A DNA stretch of 64,000 nucleotides from JAICXG01 sp963801255 (GCA_963801255.1 CAWDEC010000019.1:1-64000); one strand, 5' to 3'. Positions 52,350 through 62,301 are shown, numbered from the stretch's first letter. Made by a program: numbers and translations. Notes: generated from the sequence alone by a model not told the origin.

Positions 52350-54800
52350 TCGTTCGTGCCGAAGAGGCTGCTGGTATTTAAAAGACTCCGTATAGAAGTT
52401 AGCGAGCGACGAGGGCTTGCCGTTCTTTAGCATGAAATACGCGGCGGGCGGTAGCCTGCGCGCGGCAGCGCCCACGCTTCGCGCGAAGCCGCGCGAGTGC
52501 GTGCGATTGATGGCGAAGGTCGCGCGCGGGATTGCATAGCCACGGCAAGGGAGTTATCCATCGCGATCTTCAGCCGGGAAACATCTTCTGATGAGAATGG
52601 GGAACCGATGGTGAGTGACTTTGGTCTTGCGAAATGGCTCGATCAAGATAGCGACCTGACGAGAACGCTGGAGACACTTGGAACACCGGGTTACATCGCA
52701 CCGGAACAGGCCGAGAGCGAGCAGGCGATCTTACGAGTGCCGCTGACACTTATAGTCTAGGGCGATTTTGTTTTACTGCTCGCTGGGCGCCGCGTTGTAG
52801 GTCAAATGTTCTTTCTGTTATTCATCAGGCGCCGAGACTCCGGCGCCGCGTTTGCGTTTGCTTGTTCGTCACTCAACCGTGATCTCGAGACAATCGTTGG
52901 TCGTTGTCTGGAAAGTGATCCAAGGCGCGTTACCAATCGGCCGGCGCGCTTGCCGACGATCTGGAACATTGGCTGCGCCATGAGCCAATTCGAGCTCGGC
53001 GCATTGGAGTTTTTAGTCGCGGAGCAAAATGGGTGCACCGCAACCCAACGACTACAATGCTAATAGTAGCAGTGGTTGGTCTCGTTGTGGCGATCGCGAG
53101 CGGGGTGGTTTGGAAAAGCGAACGAGTGCCACTCCGGTGTCCGGTGGGATTGCGGTCCTTCCGTTTGAAAACCTGAGCGCTGATCCACAAAACGCGTTTC
53201 TTGCCGATGGCGTGCAAGATGAAATCCTGAATGACCTGGCAAAGGTCGCGGACTTAAAAGTCATCAGCCGGACCTCAGTGATGGGATACAAGAGCGGCGC
53301 GAGGCGAAACCTGCATAAGATCGGGACTGAACTTGGCGTCACGCATGTGGTCGACGGAAGCGTCCAACGCGCTGGAAATCGCGTTCGGGTCAGCGCGCAG
53401 TTAATCGACGCAAAGACTAATACACATTTGTGGGCGGAAAGTTACGATCGTCCGCTTGAGGACGTCTTTACAATTCAAAACGATATCGCCAAGGCAATCG
53501 CTGGACAGCTACAAGCCGAACTGTCGCCAAAGACAACATCTGCCATCGAGGAGCTACCCACGAAGGACTTCCATGCTTACGAGCTTTACGTGCGCGCAAA
53601 ACTACTTTTGATGACGCCGCTCATCAGCGGGGGTGATTGCCGCGAAGCCGCACGTCTGCTTGATCTAGCCATCGCGCGCGATCCAGATTTCTTTCTTGCC
53701 TATTGTTTGATCGCCAAAGCGCACAGCAAAATTTATTTCCTGTTTGATCACACATCGGCGCGCCGCGACTTAGCCGATCGCGCGGTTAAAGCGGCCTTCC
53801 GTTTGCGGCCAAAGCGAGTGAAGCGCATCTCGCGCGAGCTTCTTATCTCAATTTCTGCAATCACGATTACGACAATGCGCGGGCAGAACTCGCCATTGCT
53901 CAGCGCACACTACCTAACAACTCAGAGGTATTTCTTTCGACGGCTCTCATCGATGAACGCCAGGGCCGCTTCAACGAGGCAGTGCTTAACCACGAGAAGG
54001 CGCTCGAGCTCGATCCACGCAATTCCTTTATTCTTCGGCAGTTCGCGTTGACTTGCATATTCATGCGCCGTTTTGCTGAGGGGGCGGCGGCCTTCGACCG
54101 CGGAGAACAGGTGTCGCAACCGCAGGATCGGGGGTCGGGGGGACTTCGGGCTTGGCTAATCGACTTCCACGGGAGGGCTGATCTCAAGCCTTTGCATAAA
54201 GCTTTCGAGATTATGGTCAACGATAACCCAGCCATGGCCCAGCAAGGTGATCAAGAATGGCTTGACCTTGGCTTGTGCGAGCGCAATCCAGCTCTGGCAG
54301 AACGCGCTCTGGCCATCGCTGGGGATGGGTTTGCTGAAAACGGGCTCCATTTCTCATATAACTTTAATAAGGCTTGTGTTGCGCGAACCTTCGGCCATGA
54401 CGACATCGCGCGAAGCGCTTTCATCGCTGCGCGCGGAGAAGTCGAGCGCGCTGTGCGCGAACAGCCTGGCTACGGACCGCCACTCTGCATGCTTGGTCTA
54501 ATCGACGCAGGCTTGGGGCGAAAAGAGGAAGCAATTCGCGAAGGCCGTCGTGCCGCTGAACTGACCCCAGTCACAAAAGATGGGATCACTGGATCTGTTA
54601 TCATGAAATATCTCGGCGTTATCTACGCGTGGACCGGTGAGAAAGACCTCGCGATCAAGCAAATCGCCGAGACATTGCAGGTCCCCGGTGACTTCAGCTA
54701 TGGCGAATTGCGCCTGCATCCTATCTGGGATCCACTGCGCGGCGATCCGCGTTTTGAAAAACTCGTCGAGGAGGCAAAGAAACCAATCGCGTCGAAATAA
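52350..54800 (+). pseudogene. Ser/Thr kinase-TolB-like-TPR fusion, multiply frameshifted
   Basis: In shifting frames one can read the end of a PknB-like kinase: LPFFSMKYAAGGS, VIHRDLQPGNIF with the HRD loop, MVSDFGLAKWLDQ with DFG, GTPGYIAPEQAE, ADTYSLG, SAGALADDLEHWLRHEPIRA. A membrane helix follows (MLIVAVVGLVVAIASGVVW), then a TolB/FlgO-like domain (GIAVLPFENLSADPQNAFLA) and TPR repeats to the stop at 54800. At least six indels interrupt it, including one in AAA near 53811; the kinase N-lobe is missing. The longest intact pieces are 53029-54051 and 53982-54800. Confidence 0.75.
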
Positions 54801-54877
54801 GTAGCGCGTTTCTGCGAAACACCTTGCGCCCTGCCGGAACGGCAGTTCATCTTGGTCTCGTTAGCTAATTCAAGACA

Positions 54878-55507
54878 ATGGTGCAGTCAGAAAAGAGAGG
54901 CAGCTGGCGCGGGCATGTGGGTTGGCTCGTCGGCCAATTGATTGTCGTATTTGCCGGCGTCAGTGCGGCTTTCGTCGTGGAGAACTATCGGGATAGCCAG
55001 AACCAGCGAGCCGAGTTTCGCCAGGCTCTTTCTGGCGTTATCGCGGAACTAAATCGATATGAGACACGGGGACTGGAGTTCGCGGATGGTATCGACGCCA
55101 GGATTTCCGCGTGGGAACAGGCAGACCGCAGCGGAAGGCGAGCTATCCCGGGTTACTATCGGATTCCGGGTTCAACCCATCCTCCATTAGCCGCGTGGAC
55201 TACGATGGTGTCGTCCGGGTTGATCCGCTTGATCGAGCCAGGCCTGCGAACTGAGCTTGGGCTTTTTTACAGCGAGATGACCGGGATCCACGACAACTAC
55301 GATCGATACAACCAATTTACCGAGCGCGAGGTGCTACCCAGGATTGCTCTCGGGCCGGATGCGTTCTACGGCACGGATGGTCGTATTCTGCCAGCCTTTC
55401 GTGTGCACATGGACCTGGAGAAAGAATTTGCCGCTGATCTGCGCAAGCTTTCCAACCAGGCGCATGATCTTCGACTTAAACTTGAAGCCGTTCGAAGCTC
55501 AAAGTAG
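54878..55507 (+). CDS. Hypothetical membrane-anchored protein, DUF6090-like
   Basis: 209 residues. One N-terminal helix (WLVGQLIVVFAGVSAAFVVE) leads directly into NYRDSQNQRAEFRQALSGVI, a pattern seen in uncharacterised DUF6090-like proteins. The rest is a mostly helical soluble domain with coiled-coil tendency at the end (EKEFAADLRKLSNQAHDLRL). It begins 78 bp after the kinase-TPR gene and may be cotranscribed. Function is unknown. Confidence 0.65.
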   Translation: MVQSEKRGSWRGHVGWLVGQLIVVFAGVSAAFVVENYRDSQNQRAEFRQALSGVIAELNRYETRGLEFADGIDARISAWEQADRSGRRAIPGYYRIPGSTHPPLAAWTTMVSSGLIRLIEPGLRTELGLFYSEMTGIHDNYDRYNQFTEREVLPRIALGPDAFYGTDGRILPAFRVHMDLEKEFAADLRKLSNQAHDLRLKLEAVRSSK

Positions 55508-55551
55508 GAGGGCACGCGTCAGATAACTCTCGACGCTGTGCTGGTCGCTGC

Positions 55552-56271
55552 TCAGACCTCGCGGCACTTAATCTTAGTCTCGTTAGGCCTTAGCGCGGCG
55601 TCAGTCGTCTTATCTCGCCGTTTACAAGACCCAGACTGTGGTGTGGGACTGGAATTTGCTTTCAATCTGCGGGCAAGCTCGGCCGGATTCTCTGTCCATC
55701 TGTACTCGGGATCCGTTGTAACCCGACCATAAATAAGGTGGCCTTCATAGCGCCAGTTATCCAGAAGTAGGCCCTTCTCGAAAGCCTGGCCTTTTGCGGT
55801 CACGACGATCACATTGTGTTCGGACACTGTTTCCGCATAGGATTCTGCCCAGTGAAGATCCAGTGTTTCAAGTCTTAGCGCGTTCAATCGGATCAAGAGT
55901 TCGCTTGCCCATTGAAAACAGAGGCCCCCCTTTCGAGCTCCGATGTTCACGAGAAAATTCTGAACACCCGGCACCGAGACAACTCGCCATTCGCGGGCCA
56001 GTTCTCGTCCAGTTGTGTAGGCGCAGCGCGCGACATGCTCCGCTTCATCTGGGCGAACCGCTGGCGAAAGTGCAAGTAGCCGCCTGCGCAGAGCCAGATC
56101 ATCGCCTGACGTGGCACGGACAAGTGCTTCGGTCCGCCGAACGTTATTGACCCACGGAGCGCTATCGGCAACCGCGAGTCCAGCAGTCAAAACGCAATAG
56201 CCGATTCCTATGGTAAAAGAAGCTAGCGCTGCGTGTGCGCTCTGGAACGGGTGTGCAGGTGTGGTAGTCAC
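55552..56271 (-). CDS. Secreted protein with possible papain/transglutaminase-like triad
   Basis: 239 residues from GTG 56271. A hydrophobic N-terminal segment (ASFTIGIGYCVLTAGLAVA) serves as signal or anchor. The core has a Cys in GGLCFQWASELLIRL, a His in SEHNVIVVTAKG and an Asp in LLDNWRYEGHLIYG, an order and spacing compatible with a papain- or transglutaminase-like triad. There is no firm family match, so activity is a proposal. The C-terminal 30 residues are basic and look disordered. Confidence 0.55.
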   Translation of the reverse strand: MTTTPAHPFQSAHAALASFTIGIGYCVLTAGLAVADSAPWVNNVRRTEALVRATSGDDLALRRRLLALSPAVRPDEAEHVARCAYTTGRELAREWRVVSVPGVQNFLVNIGARKGGLCFQWASELLIRLNALRLETLDLHWAESYAETVSEHNVIVVTAKGQAFEKGLLLDNWRYEGHLIYGRVTTDPEYRWTENPAELARRLKANSSPTPQSGSCKRRDKTTDAALRPNETKIKCREV

Positions 56272-56450
56272 GACTGGCTTTCGATATCACACCAAGTGCT
56301 ATTGCCCTCGACACGATGCAAGTGTAAAGCGTCGACACCCACCACATCGAAAAGCCTAGCCAAACGCTCCAGCCAACCGCTGGCCATTCCAATGACCAGA
56401 TTTGATTTTATAAAACGGTTTTCCATATTTGCCGCGCTCGCCGTCCTTAG

Positions 56451-56942
56451 GTGATTAGAACGCTTGTGCGCAAGATAGCTTTGTTTTGTCTTGGGATATG
56501 GGCGGGAGGCAACCTGCTATTAGCCATCGGAATACTGGTGGCTATGCTTCTTTTTGGCACGAATGCACCGTCGTTGTTCATCCTGTTTTCCAAACCCGAG
56601 ATCGCAGCACTAGATCCGAGAGCTCTCGCGACGATTAATGGTTTGGCAGTCTTTGCCAATGCGTGCGCGGCGGCTTTTTGTGTCATGGCACTGGCTTTGA
56701 CCTGGCGAGGACTATGTCATGGGGAAGTCTGGTGTATCAGATTACTGGTGGCATGCGCCGTCCCGTTACAAGGACTGGGGTTTGCGTCTGATATTTATTT
56801 CCGACACAAAGATCTTGTAGCCAACGTCGTTTCATCGGTCATTCTTTTGCTTGGACTATTTGCCGCGCGAATGTCCATGACTCGAAATGCGAGTGATTTT
56901 GGGCGACAAAGGGACCGGGAAATCAAGCCGACTCTTCCATAA
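56451..56942 (+). CDS. Hypothetical four-helix membrane protein
   Basis: 163 residues from GTG 56451. Four hydrophobic segments are visible (about 7-35, 63-85, 95-112 and 120-140) with short polar loops and a charged C-terminus (GRQRDREIKPTLP). No motif or family is recognised. It stands alone between the putative protease and the FG-GAP protein. Confidence 0.6.
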   Translation: MIRTLVRKIALFCLGIWAGGNLLLAIGILVAMLLFGTNAPSLFILFSKPEIAALDPRALATINGLAVFANACAAAFCVMALALTWRGLCHGEVWCIRLLVACAVPLQGLGFASDIYFRHKDLVANVVSSVILLLGLFAARMSMTRNASDFGRQRDREIKPTLP

Positions 56943-57041
56943 ATCCGTTCCGGACCCGCGGAAAGATAGCTGACGCTTGATCACCTTGCGAGCGGACGTA
57001 GACTCACCGTCTCAAAGTTCAAAATCCAACTTAATCCAATC

Positions 57042-58325
57042 ATGAAATCTCTTTTCCAATCTCGCTTTAACATTCCTCATATCGGCCGTTTTGGCCGCAG
57101 GGTTGCCAGCTGTGCCGTTGCCCTTTGTGCGTTCACCTTATCTGCGCAGGCGAGTTATACGGAAGAAAAGGTCACCGCGAGCGATGGGACTGCTAATAGT
57201 TACTTCGGCTCGGCGGCGGCGCTCAATGGATCAACTGCGCTTATTGGCGCTGATGGCGAGAATAGTTTTCAAGGCGCGGCTTATATCTTTAACGAGGTGG
57301 CCGGCGTGTGGAGCGAAGGCCAAAAGCTGACGGCGAGTGATGGCCTCGCCGGGGATGAGTTTGGATATCGAGTCGCCCTACGGCCGGAGACAGCCGTCGT
57401 CACAGCTTTCAGTGCGACGGTCAATGGCGTGGTCGCCCAAGGGTCAGCCTATGTCTACACCAAGGCAGGTGATACCTGGAGCGAAAGCCAGAAGCTGACG
57501 GCGAGCGACGGTGGATTGTTCGATAATTTCGGTGCATCGGTCGCGATTTCGTCGGAGGCGATCGCGATCGGGGCGAATGGCGCGACGGTGGGTCAAAATC
57601 CGGCACAGGGCGCGGTTTATGTTTTCACCAAATCGGGCAGCACCTGGGTGCAAACGCAGAAGCTGGTAGCCAATGATGGCGCCGCCTTCGATAACTTTGG
57701 ACTCTCAGTGGCGATGGAAGGTCCAACAATCGTCGTTGGTTCACCAGTGGCGATGATTGACGGTAAGTTTGGCCAGGGCGCGGTCTATCGCTTCGCGAGA
57801 ATCAACGGCACTTGGACTCAGGTGCAAAAGCTGGTAGCGGATGATGGTGCTTCCGGCGATAGCTTTGGCGAGTCAGTCGCCCTGAACAATCAAGTCGCGC
57901 TCGTGGGCGCATACAACGCCGCGGTCAATGGTCACTTTGGTCAGGGCGCGGCCTATATTTTCACCCGCACGGCTGGAATGCTGGTACAAAGCCAAAAGCT
58001 GACGGCGAGCGATGGCGCTTCCTTCGATAACTTTGGCAATGCAGTAGCGCTTGATGGGAATCGAGCGTTGATCGGCGCCGATGTCGCGACCGTCGATGGC
58101 CATACGTCGCAAGGTAAGGCGTATCTCTTCACGGCATCGGCCGGGACCTGGACGCAGGCAGAGGCATTTGTTTCGAGCGACGGTACGACGGACGACTTCT
58201 TTGGCGCCGCGCTAGCTCTCGAACCGGGAACCGCGCTGATTGCTACACCGCATCCGACGATCGATGGTAATTCGTGGCAGGGCGCCGCCTATTTCGACAG
58301 TAACCCGCGCACTGATACGCCGTAG
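57042..58325 (+). CDS. Secreted FG-GAP-type beta-propeller protein
   Basis: 427 residues: a signal peptide (VASCAVALCAFTLSAQAS) and about seven repeats of some 50 residues. Each reads roughly KLTASDGASFDNFGxxVAL, then a GA or GAN segment, then QGAAYIFT and W-x-Q. This is the FG-GAP/integrin-alpha-like propeller, commonly a calcium-stabilised adhesive or binding surface. The repeat DNA is also conserved, which would favour recombination between repeats. Confidence 0.85.
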   Translation: MKSLFQSRFNIPHIGRFGRRVASCAVALCAFTLSAQASYTEEKVTASDGTANSYFGSAAALNGSTALIGADGENSFQGAAYIFNEVAGVWSEGQKLTASDGLAGDEFGYRVALRPETAVVTAFSATVNGVVAQGSAYVYTKAGDTWSESQKLTASDGGLFDNFGASVAISSEAIAIGANGATVGQNPAQGAVYVFTKSGSTWVQTQKLVANDGAAFDNFGLSVAMEGPTIVVGSPVAMIDGKFGQGAVYRFARINGTWTQVQKLVADDGASGDSFGESVALNNQVALVGAYNAAVNGHFGQGAAYIFTRTAGMLVQSQKLTASDGASFDNFGNAVALDGNRALIGADVATVDGHTSQGKAYLFTASAGTWTQAEAFVSSDGTTDDFFGAALALEPGTALIATPHPTIDGNSWQGAAYFDSNPRTDTP

Positions 58326-58386
58326 GACTGCAAGGAGATGAGGGGAGTTAGGATGCTGTCAGGCCGGAGTTACAACTCGGACCTGC

Positions 58387-58866
58387 CTATAAGCCGAGAT
58401 CAGACAATCCAGGATGGTCATCCGGCCGCCGGCCGAGTGGCCAGTGATACTTTCGGTCTGCTTCCTTGATTGGAAGGTCATTGATGCTGGCGATGCGGCG
58501 ACGCATGAAACCACGCTCATCGAACTCCCAGTTTTCGTTGCCATAAGAACGGAACCAATGGCCCGAGTCATCGTGCCATTCGTAGGCGAAGCGGACCGCG
58601 ATCCGGTTACCTTGAAAAGCCCAAAGCTCTTTGATCAGGCGATAGTCGAGCTCCTTGTTCCACTTTCGAATGAGGAACTGCACGATCGCTTCTCGGCCGG
58701 CAAGGAACTCGGCGCGATTGCGCCAGACACTGTCGATAGTGTAGGCGAGAGCTACTCGCTCTGGTTCGCGCGTATTCCAGGCGTCCTCCGCCATCCGGAC
58801 TTTCTTTGCCGCCGACTCGGCCTCAAATGGAGGGAAAGGCGGGCGTGGAGCTTCGATGTCACTCAT
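58387..58866 (-). CDS. DUF1348 (NTF2-like) protein
   Basis: 159 residues with the DUF1348 pattern: VRMAEDAWNTREPERVALAY, SVWRNRAEFLAGREAIVQFL, KWNKELDYRLIKELWAFQGN, RFAYEWHDDSGHWFRSYGNE and WEFDERGFMRRRIASINDLP. The fold is NTF2-like and the activity is unknown. Its ATG overlaps the stop of the upstream HhH gene as ATGA, so the two are coupled. Confidence 0.88.
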   Translation of the reverse strand: MSDIEAPRPPFPPFEAESAAKKVRMAEDAWNTREPERVALAYTIDSVWRNRAEFLAGREAIVQFLIRKWNKELDYRLIKELWAFQGNRIAVRFAYEWHDDSGHWFRSYGNENWEFDERGFMRRRIASINDLPIKEADRKYHWPLGRRPDDHPGLSDLGL

Positions 58867-59168
58867 GATCTAACGAGAGAAAGCTTTTTGCGCTCTGTGG
58901 TGTAATACCACCACGGCCGCGCGGGTGCGCCTTCCATAAAACGAACTATGGAGATGAAGGTATCGAGCACGCAGGGATCCTGGCGCTGACCGCTACGCTG
59001 ACAAAGCTTAAGGTAAAGCTTATGCGGGTCGCGCCCGACTAACTGTTGCGGACGCGTGATGCCGATGGAGCGTAAATCACGCGCCATGGATGGACCAACA
59101 TTCGGAATCGCTTCAAGCGATCCTGCGCTTCGCGCGTGAGCGGCTTTCGCAGGCTTATGTACTGCCAT
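58863..59168 (-). CDS. Helix-hairpin-helix (Cdd1-like) protein
   Basis: 101 residues. After a basic N-terminus, SLEAIPNVGPSMARDLRSIG is a helix-hairpin-helix of the Cdd1/pathogenicity-locus type, followed by ITRPQQLVGRDPHKLYLKLC and the family ending RFMEGAPARPWWYYT. It may bind DNA or act as a protein adaptor; the function of the family is not known. It is the first gene of a two-gene unit with DUF1348. Confidence 0.85.
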   Translation of the reverse strand: MAVHKPAKAAHARSAGSLEAIPNVGPSMARDLRSIGITRPQQLVGRDPHKLYLKLCQRSGQRQDPCVLDTFISIVRFMEGAPARPWWYYTTERKKLSLVRS

Positions 59169-59216
59169 AGGTCTTTCGATCTTCGGCCCGCGACTGGCTA
59201 GTTGTCAATCGAGCGG

Positions 59217-59975
59217 CTAGCTTTTCGTTAGGCCGCGAATGACTGAGCCGATAACCGCGCCCGCGCCGACGTCGGCAACTTCCCGTTCGGCAGTTGGAAG
59301 GTAAGGTGCGAGGGCGTGAGCGAAGTTGGCCACGGTAAGGGTTTGCAACCAGACGCGACCGGGGCCGGTGAGGGTGGCGAGAAAGATACCATCGCCACCG
59401 AAGAGCATATTGCGGATGCCAGCGATGCGGGTGATATCGAACTGTACCTGCGTTTCAAACATGCCGACGTGGCCGGGATGGACGCGCAAGGTTTCGCCCG
59501 GACTTAGCTCGTAGTTGACGATCTCGCCACCCAACTCGACGAAAGCCTGACATTCGCCTTCGAGCTTTTGCAGGAGAAAACCTTCGCCGCCAAAGATGCC
59601 AGCTCCCAAGGACTGCTGAAAACCGACCCCCAGCTCGACTCCCGGTGTGGCGCAAACGAAGCCATGGCGATGAAGCATGTAACTCTGCCCGCGGGTGACT
59701 TCGACCGGCAGAATGTGACCCGGCAATTTTGCGGCAAAGGCAACTGAGCCGGGGCCGCCGACAGCTTTGTATTCGGTCATGAAAAGCGACCCGCCGCCGA
59801 CTACACGCTTGAACGCGCCGAGAAACCCGCCACCGCCGCCGAATTGGGTGGTGGTGGAGAGCGATATGGCGCTCGTCATCCAGGATAGCTCGCCGGAGAC
59901 CGCGACGATACTTTCATCAGGCGCGAGCTGCACTTCGAGCACGGGCATGGTGCTACCGACAATCTGATGTTGCAT
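59217..59975 (-). CDS. AIM24/TIGR00266-family protein
   Basis: 252 residues of the AIM24 beta-rich fold: VLEVQLAPDESIVAVSGELS at the start, KAVGGPGSVAFAAKLPGHIL and GFLLQKLEGECQAFVELGG in the middle, and LFGGDGIFLATLTGPGRVWL as the late signature. Glycine-rich loops (GGGGGFLGAFKRVVGGGSLF) are typical. The bacterial role is undefined; mitochondrial AIM24 supports membrane organisation. A TCGTTAGG repeat lies at the C-terminal coding end. Confidence 0.88.
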   Translation of the reverse strand: MQHQIVGSTMPVLEVQLAPDESIVAVSGELSWMTSAISLSTTTQFGGGGGFLGAFKRVVGGGSLFMTEYKAVGGPGSVAFAAKLPGHILPVEVTRGQSYMLHRHGFVCATPGVELGVGFQQSLGAGIFGGEGFLLQKLEGECQAFVELGGEIVNYELSPGETLRVHPGHVGMFETQVQFDITRIAGIRNMLFGGDGIFLATLTGPGRVWLQTLTVANFAHALAPYLPTAEREVADVGAGAVIGSVIRGLTKS

Positions 59976-60094
59976 GGAGCGGATGTAGGACGAGAGACGT
60001 CGTGAGTCAAAGAAGAGGTCGCGGAGGAGCGTTCTAACCGGAGGGCGCTCCGAGGATTAACAAAATGTGATCCCAGTCTTCTCGTGAGGGCAGA

Positions 60095-60448
60095 CTAGAC
60101 TGGAGGGCGAATGATGAGCCAAAGCCATCCGGCAAGAAAGCAAAGGCCGCCAATTGGAGTTACGACGCCAAGCCATCCTGTATTCGTTAGGGCAAGCAGA
60201 TAAAGACTGCCGCTGAAAAGGACAATTCCCGCAACGAAAAGGCCCGCGGAGAGACGGTTCGTCACCGGGAGGACTGCGAGGAGGAGCAGGGCGAGGGCAT
60301 GGATGAAATGATAGAGTACCGCAGTTTTCCAAGCATCGGTGCTACCGTTGCCCGCGAGGATTGATTTCAAGGCGTGCGCGCCGAAAGCGCCCAATGCGAC
60401 CCCGAGAAAGGCGAGGGCGGCGGCGAGGCGAAAGAGCGACACATTCAC
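60095..60448 (-). CDS. DUF423 membrane protein
   Basis: About 117 residues from GTG 60448, four helices: LAAALAFLGVALGAFGAHAL, FIHALALLLLAVLPV, AGIVLFSGSLYLLAL and VVTPIGGLCFLAGWLWLII. GAFGAH and the late GGxCFLAGW are DUF423 signatures. An in-frame TTG at 60484 would add 12 polar residues before the first helix and is less likely. Function is unknown. Confidence 0.82.
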   Translation of the reverse strand: MNVSLFRLAAALAFLGVALGAFGAHALKSILAGNGSTDAWKTAVLYHFIHALALLLLAVLPVTNRLSAGLFVAGIVLFSGSLYLLALTNTGWLGVVTPIGGLCFLAGWLWLIIRPPV

Positions 60449-60534
60449 GCCGTCGAAGCTGCGTGCGAACCCTATCGATCGCAACCCGGCTGCGAATCAG
60501 TCGATGAGAAGCTCCGTAGGCAGTCGTCCGGCCG

Positions 60535-60756
60535 CTACGGTCGCTCCTTTTCTTCGCGCATGCGACGGACCTGCTCGATGGCTTCGTCCGTGCGGTCGAG
60601 CGAATTCTTGACCCAACTTTGGGCCGAAGGCGGAGGCGGCGCCGGAGTGGCAGCCAGTTTTGTGGAAGTCCGCGCGCTCGTTTCTCCGGGGTTGTTGCCA
60701 TGCTGCCAGACGAAGAGAGCGACAACGGTCAGAATCAGGACCATGAAGGTTTTCAT
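60535..60756 (-). CDS. Small single-pass membrane protein
   Basis: 73 residues from ATG 60756: a helix TFMVLILTVVALFVWQHG, an Ala/Pro linker (AATPAPPPPSAQ), and an amphipathic charged tail (SLDRTDEAIEQVRRMREEKE) that may form a coiled coil. There is no recognised family. It is 86 bp from the DUF423 start on the same strand, so the two may be cotranscribed. Confidence 0.5.
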   Translation of the reverse strand: MKTFMVLILTVVALFVWQHGNNPGETSARTSTKLAATPAPPPPSAQSWVKNSLDRTDEAIEQVRRMREEKERP

Positions 60757-60909
60757 CGGTTCTCTTGTAAGAGCAGCCAACGGGCCAGGAAGAGTTTACG
60801 GTGAATAAGAAAGAAGCGGCATCCGTCGGTGAAGTTTGGTTCGAACTTATTTTACCGCCTTCTTCGGAAGAGGGCGGAGCGAATCAGCCAAACCATTCTA
60901 AAACACCAC

Positions 60910-62283
60910 ATGAAAAAACTACTGTTCACACTTGCGACCGCTGCGGCGGCTCTTTTTGCCCTGGCCGATCAAGCATCGGCTGGAATGCTCACACTCGATG
61001 ATGGAAGTCCGACCTACACACCTCCCGGCTCTTTCACCAACAACACCATCGTGGTCGACACAACGGTTGGCGACGGCGCTCTCATCCACCTCTCGGGTGG
61101 AGTGACCGTAACACCCGACGCGACCAACCTGGCGACAATTGCGGTCAGCGGCACATACGCCGCGGATGCCGGCGATCAGTTTTCTGTCGCCTACAAGTTT
61201 GCGAGTGATCTCGCGACCGACACCTCAATCGCCTATACGCTTACTTTGAACGTCAACGGGATAGATCTGCCGCCGCAAAACGGCACGATCGAGCCTGGGC
61301 TCCACGAGTATGAGGGAGCTGCCGCGGTTCCCGTTGTCCTGGCTTTGACAGGTACTTTTTCCGGCACTCTCACGCTGGACTTCAGCACGCCGGGAGCCAG
61401 CAATGCGATTGCCGTTCCAGGCACCCTCAACCTCACCGTGCAGCAGTTCGATTTCATGCTCGATCCGACCGCCGTGACAGTCACTCCGCCTTCCGTACAG
61501 CAAAATATTTCGACCCGCCTCAATGTCGGGACTGGAGACAATGTGCTTATCGGCGGCTTCATCATTTCCGGGAACGACTCGAAGCTGGTTGTGCTGCGCG
61601 GTCTCGGACCCACGCTTAATGGTATGATCGGCGCGGCATCCTTCCTCCCCGATCCGGTGATCGAGCTGCACGACTCCAGCGGTGCGGTTATCGCGACAAA
61701 CGATAACTGGATGGACTTGAGTGCTGACGATCAAATGGTCCTGACCGAGAATGGCCTCGCCCCGGGTGACCCAACCGAGTCGGCTCTCGTCGAAACGCTC
61801 GCTCCCGACAGTTATACCGTCATCATGAGCGGAGCGAACGGCGATACCGGCGTCGGCTTGGTTGAAGCTTACGACCTGGATAATGGCACCACGGATTCGA
61901 AGCTGGCCAACATTAGTACGCGCGGATCGGTGGATTCGGGCGACAACGTCATGATTGGCGGTTTCATCATCGGCGGTGGCGGGCTCTCGCAAATCGTCGT
62001 GCGCGGCCTTGGGCCCTCTCTCTCCGATCAGGTGGCCGGAGTGCTCGCGGACCCGGTGATCCAGGTGGCCAATGGAGACGGTGATATTATCGACACAAAC
62101 GATAACTGGATGGACGATCCCAACAACCAAACCATCTCGGACTTGGGGCTGGCGCCAACCGATCCTAACGAATCGGCCCTTTATGAGATACTCGAACCCG
62201 GTACTTACACCGTGCTCCTGAGCGGTTCGGGCGGTACCTCGGGAATTGGCTTGGTCGAATCCTATAACGTCGACGGCCAATAA
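60910..62283 (+). CDS. Secreted protein with tandem C-terminal domains
   Basis: 457 residues from ATG 60910. A signal peptide (KKLLFTLATAAAALFALA) is followed by a unique beta-rich N-terminal domain (about 28-190). Two copies of the shared domain follow: NISTRLNVGTGDNVLIGGFI to GVGLVEAYDLD, then NISTRGSVDSGDNVMIGGFI to GIGLVESYNVD. The pattern of a variable N-part plus this pair matches the genes at 3.7 and 51.4 kb. A strong terminator follows. Localisation is presumably outside the inner membrane. Confidence 0.85.
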   Translation: MKKLLFTLATAAAALFALADQASAGMLTLDDGSPTYTPPGSFTNNTIVVDTTVGDGALIHLSGGVTVTPDATNLATIAVSGTYAADAGDQFSVAYKFASDLATDTSIAYTLTLNVNGIDLPPQNGTIEPGLHEYEGAAAVPVVLALTGTFSGTLTLDFSTPGASNAIAVPGTLNLTVQQFDFMLDPTAVTVTPPSVQQNISTRLNVGTGDNVLIGGFIISGNDSKLVVLRGLGPTLNGMIGAASFLPDPVIELHDSSGAVIATNDNWMDLSADDQMVLTENGLAPGDPTESALVETLAPDSYTVIMSGANGDTGVGLVEAYDLDNGTTDSKLANISTRGSVDSGDNVMIGGFIIGGGGLSQIVVRGLGPSLSDQVAGVLADPVIQVANGDGDIIDTNDNWMDDPNNQTISDLGLAPTDPNESALYEILEPGTYTVLLSGSGGTSGIGLVESYNVDGQ

Positions 62284-62301
62284 CTCATTTAACCTCGCAA
62301 C

